This document shows positions 26,681-34,899 of a stretch of 64,000 nucleotides of DNA, in pieces. Both the position numbers and the translations under genes were made by a program. Source of the stretch: Stutzerimonas stutzeri (GTDB lineage Bacteria; Pseudomonadota; Gammaproteobacteria; Pseudomonadales; Pseudomonadaceae); assembly GCF_015291885.1 (NCBI RefSeq), contig NZ_CP036186.1, positions 1,195,001 to 1,259,000 on the forward strand, written 5' to 3'. The notes beneath the pieces were generated by a model. That model made no database searches. It was not told the DNA's origin and saw nothing but the letters and a program-made list of their open reading frames with translations. The number at the start of each line of letters is the position of its first letter. Positions within the stretch are counted from its first letter, which is position 1.

Positions 26681-28285
26681 ATGACCAAGGAAACTAAAAT
26701 GTCTATTAGCTCACCTCAGCCATCTGTACTGCACTTGGTCACAATTTTTCGACAAATATCTTCAGGCGATATAAGAATTCCAGCCTTCCAAAGAGAGTTC
26801 GTCTGGAAAGAAAAACAAATACTCGATCTGCTTGATAGCGTAACTGATGGTTATCCCGTTGGAAGCCTTCTTCTGTGGGCAGTCGATACGCAGTTGCTAA
26901 AGATTGCGCCGAGTGATTCGACCGCCTTTCCAAATGTTGAAGAGCACTACCCAACTTCGTATGTGCTTGATGGCATGCAGCGCCTATCAAGCCTATATGG
27001 TGTTTTCCATTTCAGCCAAACTACACAAGATTCGAGGTTTGATGTTGTATACGATCTTGTGGAAAACCGCTTTTTGCATCGCGTTGATGTGATCGAGGAA
27101 AGTGCCGTTCATGTACCGCTTTCGGCCATATTTAAACCGAGGTTGCTTCTTGAGCAGCAGAGCAAAATATCAAAGTTAGAAAGTGCTGATGAATTAATTG
27201 AGAAGCTGCTTGTCCTTCAAGCTGCTTTCCAAGAATATATGATTCCGGTTGTTACAATACGTGGGGTTGATATTCATAGGATTGTGGGGATATTTGAAAG
27301 AATAAATTCTACAGGGACGAGGTTGGATCCCGTTGACTTCATGCGTGCAATCACTTGGGCTGAAAATTTCGATCTCAACAAATATCTCGAAGAGTCTGTG
27401 TCTCAGCTTTCGCAGCATGGCTTAGACCTTGAGCCGGAAACAGTGATTAAATGCGTTGGGCTTGTTTTAAATACCCCTCCGACTACTGAGGGTCTTTTAG
27501 GTTTGAGAAATTTCACGCCTGCGGAACTTGCCGAGGCATTTGAAATAACAGTAGGGAATCTAGCGGTTATTTCTCGATTCTTGGAGCAGAGCTTTAGAAT
27601 ATATTCTTCGCATCTGATTCCATATGAAGGGCAGCTATTGCTTCTGTTCAAAGCAATAACGTTAGAAGGCGCAGGCAGCGAGGATGTTGATCTTCTCATT
27701 AAGTGGTATTGGGCGGCCGGGTTTAATGAGAGCTTACGTGGTAAACCTGACCACTATGTCGTTAGGGCTTTGGAAAATTGGAAAGGACTCGTGCGCGGAG
27801 AGATCAGAGGGCTAGAGCCCCGATTAAAATTATCGGCAATGGACCTGTACGAGAGACGTCTTCTTTCCGGAAAGGCACTATCCACTACATTTGCGATGAT
27901 GTTTGCCGCGAACAATGCTGCCTGTATCAGAATCGGGAGTGCTATTGAGCCTGCGAAGTACATGACAAGCGATTTTACGGAGTGCTTTAATGCGATTTTC
28001 TCTTTGGCTGAACTGGCAGAAGCTGGATTAAAGCAAGCGGTTTCAGCAAAATTCTTCTCCAATCTTGTGCTAATTGATCGCGCATTGCCGAGGCAGACTA
28101 GTAAGGAAATAAGGGAGTCGATACTTACCTTGTACAGGGGGCAGCGATGGGATGTCTTAGAGTCTCAGTTTATTTCCCATGAGGCGGCAGAGGCATTGTC
28201 TAATAACGATATAGAGCTTTTTTTCCTGCTTAGAGGAAGGGATCTGCACGATGGAGCAGCCCGCATGGTCGGCAGCGAGCAATGA
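26681..28285 (+). CDS. DUF262 (GmrS-like) protein without the HNH half
   Basis: 534 residues. DUF262 motifs are clear: IRIPAFQREFVWKEKQILDL (about 32-51) with DGYPVGSLLLW, then YVLDGMQRLSSLYGVF (the DGQQR motif, here DGMQR, about 93-108) and FERINSTGTRLDPVDFMRA (about 213-231). DUF262 is the ParB/sulfiredoxin-like NTPase part of GmrSD type IV restriction enzymes. The C-terminal DUF1524/HNH nuclease part is absent; instead there is an uncharacterised helical region (about 240-534). The start is taken at the ATG that overlaps the ancestral stop of the RelA/SpoT-like gene; MSISSP at 26699 is an alternative. AT-rich and probably acquired with its neighbour. Probable defence or toxin role, by inference. 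Confidence 0.85.
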   Translation: MTKETKMSISSPQPSVLHLVTIFRQISSGDIRIPAFQREFVWKEKQILDLLDSVTDGYPVGSLLLWAVDTQLLKIAPSDSTAFPNVEEHYPTSYVLDGMQRLSSLYGVFHFSQTTQDSRFDVVYDLVENRFLHRVDVIEESAVHVPLSAIFKPRLLLEQQSKISKLESADELIEKLLVLQAAFQEYMIPVVTIRGVDIHRIVGIFERINSTGTRLDPVDFMRAITWAENFDLNKYLEESVSQLSQHGLDLEPETVIKCVGLVLNTPPTTEGLLGLRNFTPAELAEAFEITVGNLAVISRFLEQSFRIYSSHLIPYEGQLLLLFKAITLEGAGSEDVDLLIKWYWAAGFNESLRGKPDHYVVRALENWKGLVRGEIRGLEPRLKLSAMDLYERRLLSGKALSTTFAMMFAANNAACIRIGSAIEPAKYMTSDFTECFNAIFSLAELAEAGLKQAVSAKFFSNLVLIDRALPRQTSKEIRESILTLYRGQRWDVLESQFISHEAAEALSNNDIELFFLLRGRDLHDGAARMVGSEQ

Positions 28286-28397
28286 TGGTGACCACATAAT
28301 GAGCTTTTTCGGAAATAGTCTGGTGCTGTGAGGCTGGGAAGGCTACGAAAGCTTCTATTTATGGGGCTTTCTGGCTCAGTAGGGCGGTACACAAGCG

Positions 28398-28476
28398 ATT
28401 CATAATGCTCAGCACTGCATTTAATCGCCGCCCACTAGACATCCAAAGGCGCCTAGCCAAAGCTAGCCGCCTTTTT
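28398..28476 (+). other. decayed partial copy of tRNA-Met 3' half and its terminator
   Basis: ATTCATAATGCT (28398-28409) is identical to the tRNA-Met anticodon arm at 23496-23507. After a gap about six bases shorter comes CCACTAGACA, like CCACCAGACA at the tRNA end. Then AAAGGCGCCTAGC-CAAA-GCTAGCCGCCTTTTTT resembles the tRNA terminator. It probably works as the terminator of the DUF262 gene. It may be the far end of an ancient tRNA-site insertion. Similarity is partial, so this is a reasoned guess. The rest of 28286-28516 holds nothing else I recognise. Confidence 0.55.
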
Positions 28477-28516
28477 TCATTCCTTCTGTTTGCTGTTCCG
28501 TTTACCGAGGTTAACC

Positions 28517-28726
28517 ATGCGTGATCGTTTTGATGAGATTCGTGCTGAGCGCGATGTTCATGCCGTGGAGCCGACTGCTTACAACCGTGATCCCCATGCC
28601 GGGCTGTGGAAGCAGATCGCGTTGGGGATCGTCGTGGGTTATCTGGCGTTGGGCCTGATCAGCGTCGTGGGTTGGGCGGTGTTTGTGCGGTTTGCGTTGG
28701 GCAGTTTGCAGATTGCGGTGCCGTGA
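28517..28726 (+). CDS. small single-span membrane protein
   Basis: 69 residues from ATG 28517 (MRDRFDEIRAERDVHAVEPT). One C-terminal transmembrane helix (QIALGIVVGYLALGLISVVG). No family recognised. A longer frame from 28490 adds residues with no ribosome binding site. GC content is back to that of the host chromosome. Confidence 0.55.
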   Translation: MRDRFDEIRAERDVHAVEPTAYNRDPHAGLWKQIALGIVVGYLALGLISVVGWAVFVRFALGSLQIAVP

Positions 28727-28896
28727 AAATTGGGGCGATAGCTAGCGAGCAGGTTCGTGTGAGGGCCGCGTTGTCAGAGGGCTGTGGCGGTTTAGCTGGC
28801 CGTTGACGCTAACCGTGGTGCGGCGCAGAATCGGCGCCATTTGGCGGGGGAGCCATTCTCCGCTAGCGGTTTTCTTTGGTGTCTTAAGGGCGTGTG

Positions 28897-29058
28897 ATGA
28901 ATACGTTGCTGTCTGCGGTCTCGGTGTTCGTTTGCGTGTTGGCAATCAGTGCGGGTGTGATGTTCGATGTTCGCAATAAGCCGAGCGATGAGGCGAAGCG
29001 TGCGTATACCGCGGAGTGTGTGAACGAGATTCTGCGGCGCGGCACCAAGCAGGGCTGA
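28897..29058 (+). CDS. very small membrane or secreted protein
   Basis: 53 codons: an N-terminal hydrophobic segment (LLSAVSVFVCVLAISAGVMF) then a charged tail with one cysteine (AKRAYTAECVNEILRRG). AAGGG lies about 12 bases before the ATG. A good terminator follows 30 bases after the stop, which supports a transcript. It may form a pair with the small membrane protein upstream. Function unknown. Confidence 0.45.
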   Translation: MNTLLSAVSVFVCVLAISAGVMFDVRNKPSDEAKRAYTAECVNEILRRGTKQG

Positions 29059-29088
29059 GCCGGCAGGCAAGGCGGCGGAAGAAGGAAG

Positions 29089-29112
29089 AGGCGGCCCGAG
29101 GGTCGCCTTTTT
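29089..29112 (+). terminator. terminator after the small protein gene
   Basis: AGGCGGCCC-GA-GGGTCGCCT followed by TTTTTC. One mismatch in the nine-base stem. Confidence 0.75.
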
Positions 29113-29121
29113 CATGCCCGG

Positions 29122-29146
29122 AAAAAAGCCGGGCGCGGGGCCCGGC
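29122..29146 (-). terminator. terminator of the OprD-like gene
   Basis: Read on the minus strand: GCCGGG-N7-CCCGGC followed by TTTTTT. It lies about 36 bases after the stop of the porin gene and is convergent with the plus-strand terminator next to it. Confidence 0.82.
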
Positions 29147-29181
29147 GAAGTCCAACGAGGAGAGGTGTTGCGGCGTGGTGC

Positions 29182-30444
29182 TTACCAGAGCGGCAGGCTG
29201 TAGCTGACGATAAAGCGGTTCTCGTCCAGGTCGCTGCCGAAGTTGCTGCGGGTGGTGGCGTTGCGCAGGCGCAGGCCGAGGTTCTTCAGCGGACCGCTCT
29301 GGAACACGTAGGCGAGGTCGGTATTGCGTTCCCAGGTCTTGCCTTCGCTGGCGCCGGGGCCGCGGTCGACGTTGTCGCCTGATAGGTAGCGCGTCATCAG
29401 GCTCAGGCCGGGGATGCCCATGGCGGCGAAGTCGTAGTCGTAGCGAACCTGCCAGGAGCGTTCGTCCTCGTTGCCGAAGTCGTTGATCTGCACCAGGTTG
29501 ACCAGCGAGTTGTCGCTGCCGGCGATGTAGGCGAAGCCGGTGTCGCCGTTGAGCTGCTGGTAGCCGGCGCCGAAGGCGTGGCCGCCGAGCTTGTAGGTGA
29601 ACATGGCGCCGAAGGCATCGGCGTCGACGTTGCTGCCGCCGTCGTCTGTCTGGTGCACGTAGCGCAGGTCGGTCTTGAAGCTTTGCTTGTCGCCGAGCGG
29701 CAGCACGTGGACCAGGCCGAAGTTGTGCTCCTTGTAGATGCCGTCCAGCCCGCCGTAGAAGTAGCTGGTGCTGAGCTCGGGCGACCAGGCGTAGCGCGCG
29801 CCGGCGAAGAGGAATTCGTCGCTGCTGGTCTGGCTGCCGAACTGGATGTTGCGGCGGCCGCCGTTGAAGGCGGTCATTTCCTCGTTATCCGAGGAGTTGC
29901 GCTGGTTGACGCGGTCGAGCTTGCCGAGGTCCAGGGTCAGGCCTTCGATCTCCTTGCTCTGCAGCCAGGCGCCGCGATAGGTCTGCGGCAGCAGGCGGCT
30001 GTCGTTGCGCATCACCACCGGCAGGATGGGTTGCAGGGTGCCGACATGCAGGGTGGTGGCGGACAGTTTGGCCTTGGCCGTGATGCCAGCGGAGCCGTAG
30101 TCGTCCTGGGCGCGGTTGGGCGCTTCGCGGTCGCTCTGCAGGGTGCCGGTGCCGACGCGGTCGGGGCTGGAGTCGAGCTTCACGCCGAGCAGGCCGATGG
30201 CGTCCACACCGAAGCCGATCGGGCCGTCGGTGTAGCCGGATTCCATTTTCAGCATGAAGCCCTGGGCCCATTCTTCGGCCTTGGATTGGCCGTCGCCGGA
30301 GCGGAAGTCGCGGTTCATGTAGAAGTTGCGCAGGTCGATGCTGGCCTTGCTGTCTTCGACGAAGGCGGCGCTGGCGGGGTGGGTGGCGATCACTACGGCG
30401 CCGCCGCAGAGAATGTGGCAGAGGGATTTGTGGTGCAGTCGCAT
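29182..30444 (-). CDS. OprD-family outer-membrane porin (copy 1)
   Basis: 420 residues from ATG 30444. Signal peptide (LHHKSLCHILCGGAVVIATH, then PASA cut) leads to the OprD beginning AAFVEDSKASIDLRNFYMNR. Typical parts follow: EEWAQGFMLKMESGYTDGPI, LDLGKLDRVNQRNSSD, SYFYGGLDGIYKEHNF and the C-terminal phenylalanine-free end SYSLPLW. OprD porins take up small substrates, often carboxylates or aromatic acids. The frame stays open far upstream, but that extension is antisense to the esterase gene and is rejected. A sigma-54 promoter and two dyads lie upstream. Closely related to the second porin at 53973. Confidence 0.92.
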   Translation of the reverse strand: MRLHHKSLCHILCGGAVVIATHPASAAFVEDSKASIDLRNFYMNRDFRSGDGQSKAEEWAQGFMLKMESGYTDGPIGFGVDAIGLLGVKLDSSPDRVGTGTLQSDREAPNRAQDDYGSAGITAKAKLSATTLHVGTLQPILPVVMRNDSRLLPQTYRGAWLQSKEIEGLTLDLGKLDRVNQRNSSDNEEMTAFNGGRRNIQFGSQTSSDEFLFAGARYAWSPELSTSYFYGGLDGIYKEHNFGLVHVLPLGDKQSFKTDLRYVHQTDDGGSNVDADAFGAMFTYKLGGHAFGAGYQQLNGDTGFAYIAGSDNSLVNLVQINDFGNEDERSWQVRYDYDFAAMGIPGLSLMTRYLSGDNVDRGPGASEGKTWERNTDLAYVFQSGPLKNLGLRLRNATTRSNFGSDLDENRFIVSYSLPLW

Positions 30445-30454
30445 GGTATTTCCT

Positions 30455-30468
30455 CTTGTTGTTGTTTT
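30455..30468 (-). promoter_or_regulatory. AANAANAA (CA) motif in the porin leader
   Basis: Minus strand AAAACAACAACAAG, followed by AGGAAATACC and the ATG. This is the A-rich catabolite-activity motif bound by Hfq with Crc in pseudomonads. It overlaps the ribosome-binding region, so translational repression in the presence of preferred carbon sources is expected. Confidence 0.7.
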
Positions 30469-30498
30469 GGGCCGCTCTCGGGCGGCTACAGGGCATAG

Positions 30499-30515
30499 AG
30501 CGAAAGGCGTGCCAG
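30499..30515 (-). promoter_or_regulatory. sigma-54 promoter of the OprD-like gene
   Basis: Minus strand CTGGCACGCCTTTCGCT. GG and GC are exactly ten bases apart, and the -24 box TGGCACG matches the consensus perfectly. The start of transcription would be about 45 bases before the ATG. Confidence 0.78.
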
Positions 30516-30604
30516 GCGCGGAAATAGCCGGCCTGTTCGGCTGGATGGCGCGTGCCAGAGCGCTTGAGCGTTGGAGTGGCGTGGCTCGGGAGCGGCATGG
30601 GAAG

Positions 30605-30672
30605 CGTCCGGCTGGCTGGACATGTATGGCGCGCGGCCAGCTTTGGCGAGGCGGTGTCCAGCGCGGCGGACG
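30605..30672. promoter_or_regulatory. pair of activator-site dyads upstream of the porin promoter
   Basis: CGTCCG-GCTGGC-TGGACA (30605-30622) and TGTCCA-GCGCGG-CGGACG (30655-30672). Both fit TGTCCR-N6-YGGACR. They lie about 90-160 bp upstream of the -24 element, the usual distance for a sigma-54 activator. The same dyad is found before the esterase and TRAP genes. The rest of 30445-30716 shows no gene. Confidence 0.7.
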
Positions 30673-30716
30673 GTTGGAGGAGGGCGCCGGCCGGGGAGCC
30701 GGCGCCGGTTCGGATG

Positions 30717-32432
30717 CTAGCGGGTGCCCTTGCGGCTCTGCACGCAGACGAAGCTTGTGGCGGCATTGACGTCGCCCTTGCCGACGTACTTCGGCCAGCC
30801 GGGGTATTCGCACAGCGGGCGGGTGCGGCCGGGCACGCCGACGCTGTCGGCAACGACCTGCCGGCGCGGCGCGCGGCCCTGTTCGACCCAGTCTTCCAGC
30901 GCGCTCAGCGAATCCCAGGCGGCGTTGAACACCGTGCTGGCGGCGTGGCCGTAGCCGGGGATCTCGTAGTAGCGCAGGAAGTGCTTGGTCTTGCCGGGGC
31001 CCATGTCGCGGCGCACGCGCTCGTAATACTCGGCGGTGGCGCGGGTGCTCACCAGCTGATCGGAAGTGCCGTGGGCCATGAGGATCTTGCCGCCGTTTCT
31101 GGCGAAGGCGGTGAGGTTGGTCTGGTTGACGTCCTGGCGCAGCGACAGCTCGCTGATGCGCGCCTGCCACGGGCCGGGGTTCTGCGGGTCGAGGGTCAGC
31201 GAGTTGAAGGTGGGGTTGCGCGTCACGAAGAAGCGCACCCATTCATCCCAGAAGCCGGAATGGTAGGGCGCGCCCTCGGCGAAACCGGTGCCGTGCACGG
31301 GCATCGGGTAGCTCGGCTGCAGGGTGTTGAGGCCGAGGCGGTTGACCACCAGCTGCACGCCTTCACCCGGCCGGCCGAGGTCGGTGCCCCAGGTGTTGAA
31401 GCCAGGGTAGTGGGTCTCGCCGCTGGCCAGCGGGAAGTTGAAGCGGATCGGGCTGTTGAACACCCGCAGCGCCTGGATTTGCGCATCCGACAGGCAACGC
31501 TCTGAGGTGTCGGCACCGCCCGGGCAGCGCAGCGGTTTGCCGTTGAGCTTGGCACGGGCCGGGTCGAACTGCGCATTGCACGCGGCCTGATGACTGATCA
31601 CGCCGTCGCGCACGCCATCCAACTTGTCACAGGCCTGCATCGCGGCTTCCAGCAGTGCGGCGCGTTTCTCCAGGCTGGGAAAGGCGCCGGGCTGGGCGAG
31701 GGCACGGGTGATGCGGCCGAACTGCAGGTCCAGCGCCAGGGCGTTGTAGGCGGGGTAGAGGACGATGGCGCCGTTGAAGTCGGTCGGCCATTGCTGCACC
31801 ACCGCCAGCGCCTCGCGGCCACCGGTGGAGCCACCGGCGAAATAGCTGCGCTCGGGCGCGGCGCCGTAGCGTTGTTCGATCAGGTAGACGGCGGCATCGC
31901 GGGTTTTCTTCAGCGCGTCGTGGGCGTAGTTGGCCAAAGCTTCGTCGTTCCAGGCGAAGGAGCCGGGGCTCAGCGGATCGGCGACATGCCCGGAATCGCT
32001 GCCGAACACCGCGTAGCCACGGCCGAGCGGCGTAGGTTGATCGACCGGGCCGGCGGGTACGTTGCCGGCGACGTTCGGCACCGCGCCGTTGTAACCGCCG
32101 CCGCCGAACATCATCGCCTTGCGGTTCCACTGCTCGGGCAGCACCAGGCGCATGCGTATTGCCGGTGCGGCGGGGTCGACCGGACGAATCTCGGCGCTGA
32201 CATCGCAATAGGCGCCGAACGTCTGCGGGGCGCTGCCGCCGGCGGCCACCGGGGTCGCCGCCGTGACGCGGGCGCCGCTGGTAGGCAGGCCGATGGCATG
32301 GGCCGGGATCTCGCGGCCGAGCAGTTCGGTGCAGGTCGCCGCCTGCACGGATTCGGCGGCAAGCAATGCCAGCGCCAGTGGCGTCAGGCACAGCGCGCGG
32401 CTGGTAAACGGATTGCTACGGATAGGCATCAT
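30717..32432 (-). CDS. tannase/feruloyl esterase-family secreted hydrolase
   Basis: 571 residues with a signal peptide (ALCLTPLALALLAAESVQA). PF07519-type alpha/beta hydrolase: nucleophile Ser202 in FAGGSTGGREAL, Asp458 in HGTSDQLVS, His496 in GYGHAAST. The lid region lies between about 215 and 430. Family members such as tannases, feruloyl esterases and MHETase carry a CS-D-HC motif whose two cysteines form a disulfide beside the triad. Here both are changed (GS and HA). Likely hydrolyses an aromatic or other ester in the periplasm or outside, giving an acid for the porin and TRAP system nearby. Substrate unknown. Confidence 0.87.
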   Translation of the reverse strand: MMPIRSNPFTSRALCLTPLALALLAAESVQAATCTELLGREIPAHAIGLPTSGARVTAATPVAAGGSAPQTFGAYCDVSAEIRPVDPAAPAIRMRLVLPEQWNRKAMMFGGGGYNGAVPNVAGNVPAGPVDQPTPLGRGYAVFGSDSGHVADPLSPGSFAWNDEALANYAHDALKKTRDAAVYLIEQRYGAAPERSYFAGGSTGGREALAVVQQWPTDFNGAIVLYPAYNALALDLQFGRITRALAQPGAFPSLEKRAALLEAAMQACDKLDGVRDGVISHQAACNAQFDPARAKLNGKPLRCPGGADTSERCLSDAQIQALRVFNSPIRFNFPLASGETHYPGFNTWGTDLGRPGEGVQLVVNRLGLNTLQPSYPMPVHGTGFAEGAPYHSGFWDEWVRFFVTRNPTFNSLTLDPQNPGPWQARISELSLRQDVNQTNLTAFARNGGKILMAHGTSDQLVSTRATAEYYERVRRDMGPGKTKHFLRYYEIPGYGHAASTVFNAAWDSLSALEDWVEQGRAPRRQVVADSVGVPGRTRPLCEYPGWPKYVGKGDVNAATSFVCVQSRKGTR

Positions 32433-32444
32433 TGGGGCTTCCTT

Positions 32445-32456
32445 CTTGTTGTTGTC
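32445..32456 (-). promoter_or_regulatory. AANAANAA (CA) motif in the esterase leader
   Basis: Minus strand GACAACAACAAG, followed by AAGGAAGCC and the ATG. Same motif and same position as before the porin and TRAP genes; a Crc/Hfq target by inference. Confidence 0.65.
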
Positions 32457-32490
32457 GAGCCGATGCGCCGGGTCGGGCGCATAAGCGCTC

Positions 32491-32507
32491 AGCCAATGGC
32501 ATGCCAG
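32491..32507 (-). promoter_or_regulatory. sigma-54 promoter of the esterase gene
   Basis: Minus strand CTGGCATGCCATTGGCT with GG-N10-GC spacing. The -24 box differs from TGGCAC by one base, and the -12 is TGGC rather than TTGC, so it is weaker than the porin promoter. Confidence 0.65.
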
Positions 32508-32636
32508 CGAACGGAAGGAAGGGAGAGCAGGCGATAGCCGGTCATCGCCGTCGGGGCGAGGGCTCTAGGGCGGGGATGCGGAAGCCGTTGGGGGAGGCAG
32601 AAAGATGTTCGGCGCGGCGGAGTTCAGGTGACGCGA

Positions 32637-32674
32637 TGTCCGGTGCGCTGGACGAGTGTCCGCCGCGCCGGACA
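32637..32674. promoter_or_regulatory. tandem activator-site dyads upstream of the esterase promoter
   Basis: TGTCCG-GTGCGC-TGGACG (32637-32654) and TGTCCG-CCGCGC-CGGACA (32657-32674), centres 20 bp apart, so on the same face of the helix. The second extends to a perfect nine-base inverted repeat (GAGTGTCCG-N6-CGGACACTC, 32654-32677). They lie 130-170 bp upstream of the -24 box. Confidence 0.75.
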
Positions 32675-32683
32675 CTCGGGTTG

Positions 32684-33082
32684 CTAGTTGTAGCGGCCGT
32701 TGATCCCGCCGACGCTGTAGCGCCCGGCGCCGAGCAGCAGGATGGCCAGCGAGCCGAACAGGAACAGGCCCTGCAGTTCGATGGCCCAGCCGCCCGTAGG
32801 CCCGATGTCGAACAGTTCGGCCCGGTGCGCCAGGGCGAGGGCGACGACCATGTTGCCCAGCATCAGCAGGGCGCCGAGGCGGGTGTACAGGCCAAGGATC
32901 ACCAGCAGCGGCCCGACCACCTCACCCAGGTAGACGCCGTAGGCGAGGGCCGTCGGCAGGCCCATGCCGGCCAGCATGCCACCGATGCCATCGACGCCGT
33001 GCAGCAGCTTGTGGATGCCATGCAGCAGCATCAGCACGCCGACCGAGAGCCTGAGAACGAGTTTGCCTGCATCGTCTGTCAT
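32684..33082 (-). CDS. DoxX-family membrane protein
   Basis: 132 residues with four hydrophobic segments, starting at KLVLRLSVGVLMLLHGIHKL (DoxX start) and PALILGLYTRLGALLM-like LLVILGLYTRLGALLMLGNM near the middle. DoxX proteins are four-helix membrane proteins associated with quinone or redox functions; the specific role is not known. It lies between the esterase and the regulator gene, same strand. Confidence 0.85.
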   Translation of the reverse strand: MTDDAGKLVLRLSVGVLMLLHGIHKLLHGVDGIGGMLAGMGLPTALAYGVYLGEVVGPLLVILGLYTRLGALLMLGNMVVALALAHRAELFDIGPTGGWAIELQGLFLFGSLAILLLGAGRYSVGGINGRYN

Positions 33083-33193
33083 CTTCGCGCATCCCAGTTG
33101 CGGCGCCGGGAGTCGGCGGCCCTGACTCCAATGTAGATCAGCCGCTGTGACATTGCCGCGTCGCGGTAAGCGCCAACCCGCGCGTTTGCCCGC

Positions 33194-34693
<1,500 letters not shown>

Positions 34694-34779
34694 GGGCAGT
34701 CAGGTCCGTTCTGGGGCGACCGATTATGGTTGGCCCCGGCTGCCACGGGCAAGGCAGCCGGAGGACGTTGGAGACGCTG

Positions 34780-34880
34780 GAGAAAACGTTGCCGAGGCAG
34801 GCAAGACAAGGCAGAAGCGGCCGAAGAAGCGGAGTTTACGTGTTGTAAATGAGCATTCTGAGGCCGGTTCTAACGCAGTA
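34780..34880. repeat. dispersed repeat, copy 2 (shared with 15.0 kb)
   Basis: Non-coding stretch between the regulator and dctM genes containing GAAGCGGAGTTTACGTGTTG, then TAAATGAGCAT. This matches the reverse complement of 15053-15083 with a few changes. Both copies lie between transcription units. It may be a small non-autonomous mobile element or a conserved 3'-end structure. Confidence 0.6.
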
Positions 34881-34899
34881 TTGCCAACGCAGGTAGTTT

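Larger units (their letters stand above)
24679..26684 (+). pseudogene. RelA/SpoT-fold (toxSAS-like) protein, interrupted by an IS5-family element
   Basis: The left part (24679-25349, GTG start, GAGGAT upstream) encodes most of a RelA/SpoT-type nucleotidyltransferase: DDLLRTRIVCKYMDG (about 125-139), AGYYAWHFYFKF (GYxxxH equivalent, about 167-178) and WIEVQITTQLAEV (the ExQ strand, about 194-206). No HD hydrolase domain is present. The IS at 25350-26541 cuts it. Removing the IS and one CTAA copy joins KPK to GEWKWEAESPEFKSAYLGHG in frame, giving 269 codons that end at TGA 26682-26684. That stop overlaps the DUF262 start as ATGA. The present chain ends 5 residues inside the IS (stop 25363-25365) and lacks the last 45 or so residues. 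DNA is AT-rich compared with the flanks. Confidence 0.85.

Noticed and set aside
26681..28285. A complete GmrSD type IV restriction enzyme
   Set aside because: The DUF262 half is clear but no DUF1524/HNH motif is visible in the C-terminal region or in a neighbouring gene.
29182..31242. A 686-codon minus-strand frame ending in the OprD-like porin
   Set aside because: The first 266 codons are antisense-phase reading of the esterase 3' end and intergenic DNA. The signal peptide, CA motif and sigma-54 promoter all place the true start at 30444.
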